Positions 8,232 through 17,321 of a DNA stretch of 64,000 nucleotides are shown here, in pieces. This DNA comes from Micromonospora sp. KC606 (GTDB lineage Bacteria; Actinomycetota; Actinomycetes; Mycobacteriales; Micromonosporaceae), in NCBI RefSeq assembly GCF_004348675.1, contig NZ_SMKN01000012.1:16930-80929 (forward strand), written 5' to 3'. The first letter of the stretch is position 1. Each line of letters starts with the position of its first letter. The position numbers were made by a program, and so were the translations under genes. The notes under the pieces are model-generated. The model searched no databases. It was not told the origin of the DNA and saw nothing but the letters and a program-made list of their open reading frames with translations.

Positions 8232-8672
8232 TCAGGCACTGACCTCGAGGACCGTCTGTGACCTGCCACGACGAGCCGCTCGTATGTCGAGGACGCCGCC
8301 GGAGCGGTGCACGATGAGCAGCAGCGGCTGGGGGTAGGCGCGGGAGGCGCTGCGAATGGATTTGAGGTCCTGCGCGCTTGCCTCACAGGGTGCCGGATGG
8401 CTGTGCCAGTCGCCGACATAACCCATCCAGGGGTGCCCGGCAGTGGCGATCGCCCGGTCGAGGGCCTCCTGGGCAAGGTTCTCGCGCCGGATCCACGAGG
8501 TGCCGGAGGCGGCCGGATCCACTACCTCGACGGCAGAACGGACGATCACCCTGTCGCTGTCCCACCACCCAAGAAGCAGACCGCCGGCCTCCAGCGGTGC
8601 GGCACGTCCGGCCGCTTGGTTGATGGTCTGACGAGCGTCAGAGTGAATCATCACTGGAACTGGGCCGGTCAC
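8232..8672 (-). CDS. cap3: CBASS JAB/JAMM peptidase (Cap3-like)
   Basis: A 146-residue JAB/MPN zinc peptidase. The JAMM ligands are visible: Glu28 before GGLLLGW, then His90-x-His92-Pro with Ser99 and Asp102 (HSHPAPCEASAQD). In type II CBASS, Cap3 removes the CD-NTase from the proteins to which Cap2 conjugates it. The start overlaps the stop of the Cap2 gene by 4 bases (ATGA), indicating translational coupling. It is the last gene of the operon. Confidence 0.9.
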   Translation of the reverse strand: MTGPVPVMIHSDARQTINQAAGRAAPLEAGGLLLGWWDSDRVIVRSAVEVVDPAASGTSWIRRENLAQEALDRAIATAGHPWMGYVGDWHSHPAPCEASAQDLKSIRSASRAYPQPLLLIVHRSGGVLDIRAARRGRSQTVLEVSA

Positions 8673-10243
8673 AACGCCACCGGGACGGAAACGGCATCTG
8701 GTGTGAGCAGACCGAGCCGGTCGAAGGGCGGATCAGGCTGGGGCCGGCGAACGTCGGCCATAGTCGCCGGCAGGGCGCATTGGTGGGTTGCCTCGTCGAT
8801 GATCATCCGGCAGGCGAGCTCGGCGGCGGCGATGACCGCCGCTGGTGGCGTCCGCGAGACAGGTTCACCGCACCCGGCCTCCCGTACTCCTGCGCGGACT
8901 GGTTCGCTGGCCAGGGCCGGTAGGTGTTGTTCTGCGCGACGCAGGGGGAAACGGTCAGCCCTGATGATGTCGCCCTTGCGCTGTACACAGGCGGAGATGA
9001 CCGTGTGACCGGTCCACGCGCCGACGATGTCAGCGGCCGTCGCGAGCAGGCTGCTGGCACCGGCATGGGCGGTGGCGTCGAGCACCACGTTGTGGGCCTT
9101 GACCAGTTCGACGGCGTCGCCCAGCCGGATGACATCCTGGTTCCGCCACTCCACCTTGCCAACGTCGAACCCCGTGGCCGCCAGCCGGTCCATAACAGCG
9201 GTGACCTTGTACTTCCCGACGTCGCTACTGCCGGCGAGGTGCCGCACGACGTTGCCGGGACGCAGACGCTCACCGTCGATCAGAGTGAGACGGCGGACGC
9301 CGGAGCGGAACAGGATGTCGGCGGCGAAAGACCCGAGCGCGCCGGCGCCGACCACGGCGATCCGGACATCAGCCAGTTCCACAGCGGTGTTACCCGCGCG
9401 CATCGACCGGGTGGCCAGGCTGGTGTCGGCGCTTTCGCAGGCTGTGATCGACGGAACGGGGCCGCCGCGCTGTACGGCAACAGCCAGTGCCGCGCGGTGG
9501 CCGTTGCGGGAGTACCGCAGCAGGAGATAGCCGACGGCGCCGAGCGCGATCAGACGAGTGACTTCATCGGCACGTCCAAGAGCCTGCGCGAAATCGGCCC
9601 ATTCTCGAGGTGGGGAGCTGACCTCCCCCAGGTCATCGATCCACGCGAGTCCACGGTCCTTTGGATGTAGCTGCTGAGGTCCTCGCAGCGCGATGACCCC
9701 CGGCCGCCGGTTGCCGGTCACCTCGATGGTGCGCGGTGTGGGCCCCGGTGCCGTCTTGTAGAGCCCGACTTCCCCGGTGAGCACGTCGGCGTCGTAAAGC
9801 ACGAAAGTGTCGGCGTCCTGCACCAGGTACCGCTCGAGGTCGCAGACATCGTCGTCCGGCCAGCCGGCGGCCGTCTGCTTCAGCCAGTCTCGCACCCTAT
9901 TCAGTAGAATCTGGGGTTCGCGCCATGGCGCGGCGTCGACCGAATGGGCACTGCCGTCCCAGAGGCAAAGGTTGCCGTGAAGCCCCGGCAGGGCAGGCCG
10001 ATCGACGTGGAAGGTCAGCTCCATCGTTGTTCCGGGATCGAGCACCCGAACCGCTGGCGCGGCGAACGGAAACCGATCGGTCAGCTCCACCTCGATGCGC
10101 GCACGGACGAGGCCGTGGACCGGGTGCTGCCACGCCAGGTCGCCGCGTAGCCGATGCCCGTCGTCGCCGAAGCCGAGTTCCCCGAGGCGCGCACGCCAGG
10201 AGTCGGCTTCGGCGACGAGGTCGCTCTGCCAGGAGCTGCTCAT
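8669..10243 (-). CDS. cap2: CBASS E2-E1 fusion ubiquitin-transferase-like protein (Cap2-like)
   Basis: A 524-residue protein with an N-terminal E2-like domain (about 1-130; candidate active-site Cys93 in GNLCLWDG) and a C-terminal ThiF/E1 adenylation domain (about 285-520; nucleotide loop VVGAGALG near 298-304, acidic LIDGERLRPGN, candidate catalytic Cys458 in REAGCGEPV). Cap2 primes the CD-NTase by conjugating its C-terminus to target proteins and so raises signalling output. It overlaps the CD-NTase gene by 4 bases upstream and Cap3 by 4 bases downstream. Length is close to other Cap2 proteins. Confidence 0.92.
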   Translation of the reverse strand: MSSSWQSDLVAEADSWRARLGELGFGDDGHRLRGDLAWQHPVHGLVRARIEVELTDRFPFAAPAVRVLDPGTTMELTFHVDRPALPGLHGNLCLWDGSAHSVDAAPWREPQILLNRVRDWLKQTAAGWPDDDVCDLERYLVQDADTFVLYDADVLTGEVGLYKTAPGPTPRTIEVTGNRRPGVIALRGPQQLHPKDRGLAWIDDLGEVSSPPREWADFAQALGRADEVTRLIALGAVGYLLLRYSRNGHRAALAVAVQRGGPVPSITACESADTSLATRSMRAGNTAVELADVRIAVVGAGALGSFAADILFRSGVRRLTLIDGERLRPGNVVRHLAGSSDVGKYKVTAVMDRLAATGFDVGKVEWRNQDVIRLGDAVELVKAHNVVLDATAHAGASSLLATAADIVGAWTGHTVISACVQRKGDIIRADRFPLRRAEQHLPALASEPVRAGVREAGCGEPVSRTPPAAVIAAAELACRMIIDEATHQCALPATMADVRRPQPDPPFDRLGLLTPDAVSVPVAL

Positions 10244-11256
10244 GCGTAGCGGCCGCTCCCGGCCGGAACGGTGGACGCGCCCCGGGTCACCGCCGATGCC
10301 TGCTTCCTGGTGCCATCGGCGTTGCAGTACTCCGGTAGTGGGAAGACGTAGTCCTCGGTCGTGGTGTTCTTGGTTGTGCCGAGCAGCTCACGCCACTTCA
10401 CCGCGGCCGGGCAGTCCTCCGCGTCCAGGGCGTCTTCGGCCAGCGTCGCCGCCTCGGCGATCCGGTCGGCCGCGGCAACCAGCTGCTCCGCTGTGGCCTT
10501 GGTTTTGATCTTCTTGCCTTCCAGCGTCGGGTCGTCGAGGCCCTCGTCGGCGACGTCCGCGAGCAGGTCGGCGATCTCGCGAAGCACGACGGTCAAGTAC
10601 CCGGCGTACGTCGTCTCGTTCGGATTGACGTTGCTGAACGCGTGATACGTGAGAACCTCGAAGAAGTAGCCGCCGGGCTGGTCGTCGACCCAGACCCGGC
10701 GGATCTGACGGACGAGCTTGACCACGGGAACGTAGACCCCGCTGCCGGGATCGTCGTCGTAAAGCAGGTAGTCCTTGTTCGACTGTGTCGTCAGCTCGGC
10801 CATCTTGGTGGGGTTGGTCTCGACCCACCGGGCATTCCCGTCGTCCTCGATCTTCTCCGGGATCTCCCAGTGATCCCCGCACGGCCGGGCGATGACCACA
10901 TCGACGGACAGATCGTAGTCCGGGAAGTCCACCATCACGGACCGGTGCTGGCGCGTGATCCGGCCGGGGAACGCCGCCTCCAGAACAGCCTCGACGTGGT
11001 CGAGGATCTTGCCGGGACGCAGGTCTTTACCGGCCTTGCTCAGCCGGGCGAACACGTCGACGTCCTTGACCCGACGGATCGACACGTGCCGGCCGTAGGA
11101 GCCGATCAGCAACGGATCGACCCCGAGTTTCACCAGAAGGTCGTCCGCCTCCAGCGCCGCCGTGACCTCGGCATGCGCCGACTGGGCGTTCTTGGCGTCC
11201 TCGGTCGGCTCGATGTTGCTCAGTGCCGTCTTGAAGTGGGTGGCCAGCGTGGCCAT
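10240..11256 (-). CDS. CBASS CD-NTase (cGAS/DncV-like cyclase)
   Basis: A 338-residue nucleotidyltransferase that should make a cyclic oligonucleotide second messenger on phage infection. The polymerase-beta-type active site is seen: GSYGR (52-56), Asp65-x-Asp67 in VKDVDVF, and the third acidic residue Asp119 in YDLSVDVV. The C-terminus is a flexible tail ending SGRYA, as expected for a Cap2 substrate. The ATG at 11256 has a GGAGA ribosome binding site. It lies 203 bases after the effector gene. The nucleotide product and clade cannot be decided by eye. Confidence 0.92.
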   Translation of the reverse strand: MATLATHFKTALSNIEPTEDAKNAQSAHAEVTAALEADDLLVKLGVDPLLIGSYGRHVSIRRVKDVDVFARLSKAGKDLRPGKILDHVEAVLEAAFPGRITRQHRSVMVDFPDYDLSVDVVIARPCGDHWEIPEKIEDDGNARWVETNPTKMAELTTQSNKDYLLYDDDPGSGVYVPVVKLVRQIRRVWVDDQPGGYFFEVLTYHAFSNVNPNETTYAGYLTVVLREIADLLADVADEGLDDPTLEGKKIKTKATAEQLVAAADRIAEAATLAEDALDAEDCPAAVKWRELLGTTKNTTTEDYVFPLPEYCNADGTRKQASAVTRGASTVPAGSGRYA

Positions 11257-11459
11257 GCGCTCTCCGTTCCCTAGGCTGGCAGGTGCGCCTGGTACGGCCG
11301 CCGAGGGGGTGAGATCACGGCCAGTTCTACGACGCTGTGGGCGGCACCCGCATTCCCGAAAGCGCCGAGCACCGACGAGACGTTACGGCGCGGGTGCGAC
11401 AACCTCGCCCCGCCAGCAGGACCGACCGCCAGCCTTGGGCGTACCGACGGAACGCCACG

Positions 11460-12542
11460 TCAGCCGTTCGGGGGAGCAGGGAACGGCTCGTAGACGTTCG
11501 CCACAGGGTTGAAGGTGTACGCCGTCCACTGCCCGGGGGTCGGCGCAGCCAGCCGGGCGCCGAGCGCCACAGCGATCGCTACCGGCCCGCTCAGAAAGAT
11601 CGCGTGGTGACCCGTCCGCGCCTCGGCCGGCAGCGGCGCGGTGTCCCACGCGTTGCACGTCTGCGAGATGACCCCGTTGAACGTCTTCATGTTTTGCTTC
11701 AGCAGCCGGTTCTCGTTGCGAAGCAGCAGCAGCCACCCGATGCCGCGCTCACCACACGCCTTCACCACCGCGTCCCGGAACTGATCCCCGCGATTCTGCA
11801 GATCGAGCGCCAGCGCCACCTTCGTCATGTCGCCGCCATCGACCGCCTCCAGCCGCTCCACCGTGAGCGGGGCGGCTTTCACGTCCACCGCCCGCAGCGA
11901 CGTCGCCGCGAAGAACGCCGGAGACCCCGTGTCCTGCCGAAGCTCATGCACGGCGACATGCTGGGCGTGCGTGTACCCCAGCCGCGCGCCCAACCAGAAC
12001 GCCACGTGCAGCGGCATCGTGGGAATCACATTGACGTGGGCTGCGTCCGGAGCGAGCCGCTCCGCGATCGTCGTGGCCCGTAGCGTCTCCTCCGCCAGCA
12101 GATCAACCAGTTCACGATCACGAACGGGATCACCCGACAACTCGATCTCCGCCTTCAGCGTCACCGCCGCTGAACCCTGGCTGCACCGCTCCGCCTGTTG
12201 ATTCCGCTGCTCGGCACGGGCCCGACCGCGATGGACATCCACTGCATTCACGATGATCCCCACCCGCAGCCCCATCCGAGCCCGGTGTCGCAGCCAGAAG
12301 CCGACCGCCATGACGATCAGACCCACGACGACGGCCACCACGAACCCCAGCCGGCCCGGCTTCTCACCGGTCATCAGCGACTTGCCCGCCTCCGTCAGAA
12401 ACGTTCCGGCGACCAGGCCCCCCACCGCGATGACAGCCGATCCATCGGCCACCAACGCACGCAAGCCCTGCGCACCGACGGGCTGCTCGCCCGCGCCCAC
12501 CACCGTCAAACGCGGTGTATCGGAACGCTCCACTGTTGTCAC
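11460..12542 (-). CDS. cap14: CBASS effector, two transmembrane segments plus SAVED domain (Cap14-like)
   Basis: A 360-residue protein with two hydrophobic segments (about 34-50 and 65-85) followed by a cytosolic sensor (about 100-360). The C-terminal part has SAVED features: DQFRDAVVKACGERG, GHHAIFLSGPVAIAVALGAR and a terminal TAYTFNPVANVYEPF. SAVED domains bind cyclic oligonucleotides; 2TM-SAVED effectors are thought to damage the inner membrane when activated. It is the first gene of the operon, and a GTG start at 12542 was used. A TAGATT element at about 12598-12603 may be its -10 box. Confidence 0.85.
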   Translation of the reverse strand: MTTVERSDTPRLTVVGAGEQPVGAQGLRALVADGSAVIAVGGLVAGTFLTEAGKSLMTGEKPGRLGFVVAVVVGLIVMAVGFWLRHRARMGLRVGIIVNAVDVHRGRARAEQRNQQAERCSQGSAAVTLKAEIELSGDPVRDRELVDLLAEETLRATTIAERLAPDAAHVNVIPTMPLHVAFWLGARLGYTHAQHVAVHELRQDTGSPAFFAATSLRAVDVKAAPLTVERLEAVDGGDMTKVALALDLQNRGDQFRDAVVKACGERGIGWLLLLRNENRLLKQNMKTFNGVISQTCNAWDTAPLPAEARTGHHAIFLSGPVAIAVALGARLAAPTPGQWTAYTFNPVANVYEPFPAPPNG

Positions 12543-12756
12543 GAGGCCACCACCGTCACGAAGAGAAGGCCCGTCCTCGTGTGGAGGGAATCCACGATAA
12601 TCTAGAGCGGGCAGTGCTCGTCAGCGTAGGACATGGGGAACAACCATCGGTCGGCACCGAGCACCGCCGACCGGCGCGGCGAGAACGCGTTGCGTAGGAG
12701 GTCGAGGTTCGCGCGACTGAACTTCACGCGGCGCCAACAGCTGTTGAGACCTCTGT

Positions 12757-12975
12757 TCACCGCTGCCCTCGTCGCCAGAGCGTGTAAAGAGTGACGACCG
12801 TGCCCGTGACCGCGACGAGACCCGTTTCTCCGGCCGTCATGTAGACGGCGGCTGCCAGCCCAAGCAGCCCCAACAGCGCTGTGAGCTCAATGACAAGTTC
12901 CGAGGTGCGACGGGGACGACTGTGGCTTCGGCTGGGGTGCTGAGCGGCGTCCGTGGACGGCTTGACTCTGACCAT
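12757..12975 (-). CDS. small membrane protein
   Basis: A 72-residue protein (MVRVKPSTDAAQHPSRSH...) with a basic, Ser/Arg-rich N-terminus and two hydrophobic stretches: LVIELTALLGLLGLAAAVYM and TGLVAVTGTVVTLYTLW, ending RRGQR. The topology suggests a two-helix hairpin with cytoplasmic ends. The frame is open upstream to 13062. Function unknown; it sits upstream of the CBASS effector on the same strand and divergent to the HTH-GIY-YIG gene. Confidence 0.6.
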   Translation of the reverse strand: MVRVKPSTDAAQHPSRSHSRPRRTSELVIELTALLGLLGLAAAVYMTAGETGLVAVTGTVVTLYTLWRRGQR

Positions 12976-12985
12976 AGACGTACTA

Positions 12986-13101
12986 GAACATGAGCTATCG
13001 AAGTTCTCCACGCCTCGAACATCTTCGAACGAACGCGAACATCTGAAGAGGTCGAAGCTCATCTGGGCAGCGTTCTCTGGTGTTCGACGACGTTCATGTT
13101 C
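12986..13101. promoter_or_regulatory. GAACAT repeats between divergent genes
   Basis: GAACAT occurs at 12986, 13017 and 13037, and its complement ATGTTC at 13096-13101. The copies at 13016-13024 and 13036-13044 are 9-base direct repeats (CGAACATCT) exactly 20 bases apart, with further TTCGAA-like words between them. They lie over the divergent starts of the small membrane protein and the HTH-GIY-YIG gene, so they look like operator sites, perhaps for the HTH domain of the latter. This is inference from position and spacing. Confidence 0.45.
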
Positions 13102-13127
13102 GTTCAGGGAAGGCAGGCTGGGCGTAC

Positions 13128-14327
13128 ATGACGGCGCACCCTGATCAAGATCCCATGCAACGGTTCGCCGCTGAGCTGAGAGCCTTCCGCCTCAGCTGTG
13201 GCCGCCCGAGCTTGCATGAGGTCAACAGGCTAGCCAAGAGGAATAACTCCTCCCTCGCGCCTTCGACCATGAGCACGATGCTCAACGGCAAGCGCCTCCC
13301 TGGCTGGCCCCTCGTTCAGACCTTCGTCCGGACCCTGCTCCAGATCCGCGATGCCGACACATCGTTAGGAAGCGACCATGATGAGGAGGTCCGAGAGTGG
13401 AAGCGGAAGTGGGTGACGGCCAGTCTCGGACCTGCCACTGACAAACGCTCGGGGAGCGCCGGGCCGCTAGGGCGACACATGACCGCCCCGTCAGTCGTAG
13501 CTCGCGAGCGCCAGAGTCGTGCAGCTGTTGAGCCGACCGAAGAGGTCCGGGATTCAGGGCCATCAGATCAGTTCGACGAGCGGGGGCCGTTGGTCATCCC
13601 TGCTCCCAGGCCGCGTCGCCTAGAGCTGTTGACACCGCAGGTCCGAGCTTTTCACGTCCTGCTGGACCAAGCCCTCAGCGAAAAGGACACCGACGGACGC
13701 GTCTGGGGAAACGCCCGTTTTGGGTGCTACGCGTTTTACGACCTCGACGGCGAGGTCCTCTATGTCGGCTCCGCGAGCGAAGGGCTGCGTACCCGTGTTC
13801 GCCGACATCTCACCGGACATCGGACGGATGCAGTTGCCACTCGCATTCTTGATGTGCACGAAGTGGCCGAATTGGAGCTATGGCCGATTTGGGCATTGGA
13901 AGAGGTAGGCCGGAGTGATCGGTTACGAGTGCAGAACGAGCTGCCAGGAATTGAGAGCGCCATTTACCGCCGGGCGGTGGCCGAGAACCAATTCGGACCC
14001 CCGCTGAACGAGGTAACTCCGGCCGACATGAATCCGGCGACTCTTCCCCCGTCCCGGCGTTTCGCTCTACTCGACGAAAGCATTAGGCAGGAGCGCAGCC
14101 ATCCCGACGCTCGCCTTGCCCGCCGTGCCGAGAATCTGGCGCGTCTTGCCTCAACGGTGCTTGAGCGAGGTAGCGCCAATGACGGCATGAGGCGTGCACT
14201 TCTGATCCAAGCGGCGAGATTCACGGCACTCGCGGCTACGCACCTCGCCTATGTGCGCGGCTTGCCTAAGCCATATCCAGCCGTGCTCGATATCGCAGGT
14301 CTCCTCGATTCACCAGAGGTTGATTGA
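13128..14327 (+). CDS. HTH domain fused to GIY-YIG nuclease-like domain
   Basis: A 399-residue protein. Residues about 1-80 resemble the actinobacterial XRE-like helix-turn-helix found at the N-terminus of signalling proteins (MQRFAAELRAFRLSCGRPSL, STMLNGKRLPGWPLVQTFV). A linker rich in charged and Pro residues follows. About 210-300 is a GIY-YIG domain: GCYAFYDLDGEVLYVGSA, then LRTRVRRHLTGH, with a conserved-type Glu in the later helix. The C-terminal 110 residues are helical. GIY-YIG domains cut DNA in repair, homing and restriction enzymes. It lies between CBASS and the MORC cluster, so a defence role is plausible but unproven. Confidence 0.75.
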   Translation: MTAHPDQDPMQRFAAELRAFRLSCGRPSLHEVNRLAKRNNSSLAPSTMSTMLNGKRLPGWPLVQTFVRTLLQIRDADTSLGSDHDEEVREWKRKWVTASLGPATDKRSGSAGPLGRHMTAPSVVARERQSRAAVEPTEEVRDSGPSDQFDERGPLVIPAPRPRRLELLTPQVRAFHVLLDQALSEKDTDGRVWGNARFGCYAFYDLDGEVLYVGSASEGLRTRVRRHLTGHRTDAVATRILDVHEVAELELWPIWALEEVGRSDRLRVQNELPGIESAIYRRAVAENQFGPPLNEVTPADMNPATLPPSRRFALLDESIRQERSHPDARLARRAENLARLASTVLERGSANDGMRRALLIQAARFTALAATHLAYVRGLPKPYPAVLDIAGLLDSPEVD

Positions 14328-14417
14328 TCCGGAACCCATCATGCCGTAACCGCCATTCCGGGCAGCGGCTTCCGTCGGCACTTCTCGGGACATCCCTACT
14401 CGGCGTATCAGCGGTTC

Positions 14418-17321
14418 TCACGGCGTATCGACGACCAGGGCGTAGGGGTTCGTCTTGTCCACTGTCACCCAATGCAATATCTTGCCGCCGGCTGGCACCG
14501 TGGAAGTTGGGGTGACCAGGTGGAACCCGATTGTGACCTCTTCGTCTTCGACGGCTTCGCCCTCACGTCCGGAGAGGTTGCCCTTCTCAACGGTCGGGTA
14601 GAGGATGATCGCTCCGGTGGAGGCGCCCCTGAGGGCGTCGGCGACGAGATCCGGGGTCGCTGTGTCTAAACCGGCAATCCTCATTGCTGCGTTCCGGTGT
14701 CGTTCCTCGCTGAACACTCGGAACGAGGCGCTGGACGAGGTGCGTTGGCGTTCGAAGATGCTGAAGGGCCCGTGTCCGGCGACGAGGCGTCGTGTGGTGG
14801 ACCTCGTCTGCTGGGGCAGGAGCACGACCCACCGTGCGAGTTGGTCGTCGGTCAGGCGGCGCAGCCAGGCGAGTTCGGGTTGGAAGGTGTCGTCGGCCAG
14901 CCACTTAAGGTTGCCGAGCACAGCCAGAAGCACTGCGTGACTGACGATTGCCGCCCCCGCCTCGTAGGTGGTCTTGGCTCCCGGCACCACGAACCTGACG
15001 GACCGTTGGGCTGCGGCAGCGAGTAGCGGTTTCCACTGTTCGAGGTTGTGCTTAATCTTGGTTCCGACGGAGGGGAAGGCCACGGGTTCCATGGGCTGGC
15101 CGGGTGAGCTCTTCAGGACGAGCTTGGCGTTCCACATCTTGTTGCGGCCGGTGGGTCGCAGGTCCGGGCGGTGCTGGGCGATCAGAGGTGGGATCTGCCG
15201 GGGGGTCAGCTGGGGCCTGCCGTCGGCCGGGGCCGCGTACTGGCGTAGTTCGCGACGTAGAAAGTCCTCGTCGCGGCAGGCAGCCTCGAACATGTCGTGC
15301 AGGTCTTCGGTCGTGTAAAGACGAACCAGGTCTCGGAAGCCGTGCCGGAAGCCGAACCAGCGGCCCATCTGCATGAGGGTGTCGACCTGTGACGTCGCGC
15401 GTCGGTAGTAGGTCACCGTCAGCCCCTCCACGGTGAAGCCGCGGGCGAGCTTGTTACCACCGACCAGGATGCGCCAGATCTCTCGCTTGTCGAAGTCGAG
15501 ACTCTCCTGCTGCCGCTCAAGGTCGGTGTCGCTGTTCACGACGATGACCGGGCTGCCGTCACGGTCAGCGGGGCTGATGAGCCCAAGCGCTGCGCCAATG
15601 TCGTCGCGCAGGTCGTCGAAGTCGGCGGGTGTAAGCAGTGCTGGTGCCTGTGCGCGGGACACGGGCAGGACGTCGGTGAGGTACAGCTCCCGCAACCGGG
15701 CCAAGCCGCTGGCTCGGTAGTAGCCGGCGGTGTTCCACAGGTGGCTGATCAGCTCGGCTGTCTGCCGGTGGGAGTCCTTGCCCATGGCTTCATGGACGAG
15801 CATGGTGTGGTGCCGGTAGGTGGTTCCGTGTCGTTGGCGGTAGAGCTTGACGGCGCCGGTGAGGACGAACATGTCCATTGCGCGGCGTAGCTCGCCGTCG
15901 TCGGGCTCGTCGCCGAGGTGCCGCACGTGTGCCCGTTCCTTGGAAGTTTCGAGAGGACGCTGCTTGACCGGCAGTTCGGAGTCGAAGTCGTGGAAGTCCT
16001 CCGCACCCATGTAGCCGTTAGGTCGCGGCAGGGAGATGAGGAAGTCGCGCGGGAAGATGTCCTCGACATCGGAGGGGTCGATGAACACGTTGGCGTACGG
16101 GGTGGCGGTGTAGCCGACGTACTGCGCGCGGGGCATCATCCGCAGCAGCTGGCCGATAAGCCGGTTTATCGCGGTGCGCTTCTTGCTGTCCTCCTTCCAC
16201 TTCTTCGGGCTGACGGTGTTGACCGAGGCTTGGTCCGACTCGTCGTCGATGATGAGGACCGGCACCTCGCCGAGGCGGTCGCTGATGCGGCCTAGGTCCG
16301 CCACCAAGTCCTGAAGGACGCGCGCGTTCTTCTTGGCGACGACGAGACGGGCGTCGCTGGTGTGGAGGTTCACCGCGTCGTAGAACTTACGGTTCCGCTC
16401 GCGCCCCTTGAACTCGAGGGCAGAGAATCCCATCTGCAGCCCGCTGTAATCCCTGGCATGCTTGCTCAGGCGGTGGATGTCGGGGTAACCGGAGTCGGAC
16501 GGTCTACCACCGTGGCGGACGAAGCGGTCGCGTTTCCAGTCGGGGTCGTCGTGGTACTCGTGAGCCTTCTGATCGTGGGGGGAAATTTCCCGCTCGATGT
16601 TTTCTCGGCCGCACAGCTCGATGTCGAGGCGCCGCTGGGTCTGGGCGCGCAGCATGTTGGTGGTGCCGGTAAGCACGATGACGAGCCGGTATCCGGCATC
16701 GATGGCCTTCGCCACGACGCCGGTGAAGTTGGCGGTTTTTCCGCTCTGGACGTAACCAACCACGAGCCCTTTGGCCTGGTACGCCACGGGGCGGGTCGGG
16801 TCGGACAGCCTACGAACAACCTCCTCGGTGGCCCTGTCCAAGTCGGCAACGGCCTTGGGGTTGCGCCATTTGTCGAGAAGGTAGCGGTGATAGTGCGCCC
16901 AGTAGAAGTTGCGTTCGGTACGCCGTTGGGGGGTGCGCCACTCCTCCCAGTCGTCGGCGATGACTATGAGACCGTCGGCGGACGCGTGAGGAAACAGGTC
17001 AGCGAAAAGGTTCGCGGTTGGCTCGTCGACGCCGAGTGCGGTGATCACCGCTGCGCGGCGTTCGGCGGTGTTGTGGCTGGTGCCACCGGTCCAAGGGGCG
17101 CTGCTTTGTTCGTGGTCCCACGCGGCAAGGGTGTGGGCGAACTGTTGGCGCAGGGCGTCCTCGGGGCCGGCGTCACGCAGATGCGCTTGGAGGGCGGACC
17201 CGTCGGCGATACCGAGGACGTCGCCACCCAGCATGACTGCCAGGGCATGCAACGGCTTTGGCCCGGGACGCTGCATGGCGTCAAGGGCTGCGCTGTAGGC
17301 GGTGGTCACGGTGTCGCTCAT
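14418..17321 (-). CDS. Z1 domain ATPase/helicase-like protein of MORC-type restriction system
   Basis: A 967-residue Z1-domain protein. A P-loop is visible in GYVQSGKTAN (189-198), a DEXD-like acidic motif in VLIIDDESDQASVN, and helicase-C-like blocks later (LVGGNKLARGFTVEGLTVTY, QMGRWFGFR). The Z1 domain occurs almost only in restriction/defence operons containing MORC or MutL-like ATPases, where it is thought to remodel or translocate DNA. Its start overlaps the stop of the DUF4420 gene by 4 bases. It is the last gene of the minus-strand operon. Confidence 0.92.
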   Translation of the reverse strand: MSDTVTTAYSAALDAMQRPGPKPLHALAVMLGGDVLGIADGSALQAHLRDAGPEDALRQQFAHTLAAWDHEQSSAPWTGGTSHNTAERRAAVITALGVDEPTANLFADLFPHASADGLIVIADDWEEWRTPQRRTERNFYWAHYHRYLLDKWRNPKAVADLDRATEEVVRRLSDPTRPVAYQAKGLVVGYVQSGKTANFTGVVAKAIDAGYRLVIVLTGTTNMLRAQTQRRLDIELCGRENIEREISPHDQKAHEYHDDPDWKRDRFVRHGGRPSDSGYPDIHRLSKHARDYSGLQMGFSALEFKGRERNRKFYDAVNLHTSDARLVVAKKNARVLQDLVADLGRISDRLGEVPVLIIDDESDQASVNTVSPKKWKEDSKKRTAINRLIGQLLRMMPRAQYVGYTATPYANVFIDPSDVEDIFPRDFLISLPRPNGYMGAEDFHDFDSELPVKQRPLETSKERAHVRHLGDEPDDGELRRAMDMFVLTGAVKLYRQRHGTTYRHHTMLVHEAMGKDSHRQTAELISHLWNTAGYYRASGLARLRELYLTDVLPVSRAQAPALLTPADFDDLRDDIGAALGLISPADRDGSPVIVVNSDTDLERQQESLDFDKREIWRILVGGNKLARGFTVEGLTVTYYRRATSQVDTLMQMGRWFGFRHGFRDLVRLYTTEDLHDMFEAACRDEDFLRRELRQYAAPADGRPQLTPRQIPPLIAQHRPDLRPTGRNKMWNAKLVLKSSPGQPMEPVAFPSVGTKIKHNLEQWKPLLAAAAQRSVRFVVPGAKTTYEAGAAIVSHAVLLAVLGNLKWLADDTFQPELAWLRRLTDDQLARWVVLLPQQTRSTTRRLVAGHGPFSIFERQRTSSSASFRVFSEERHRNAAMRIAGLDTATPDLVADALRGASTGAIILYPTVEKGNLSGREGEAVEDEEVTIGFHLVTPTSTVPAGGKILHWVTVDKTNPYALVVDTP

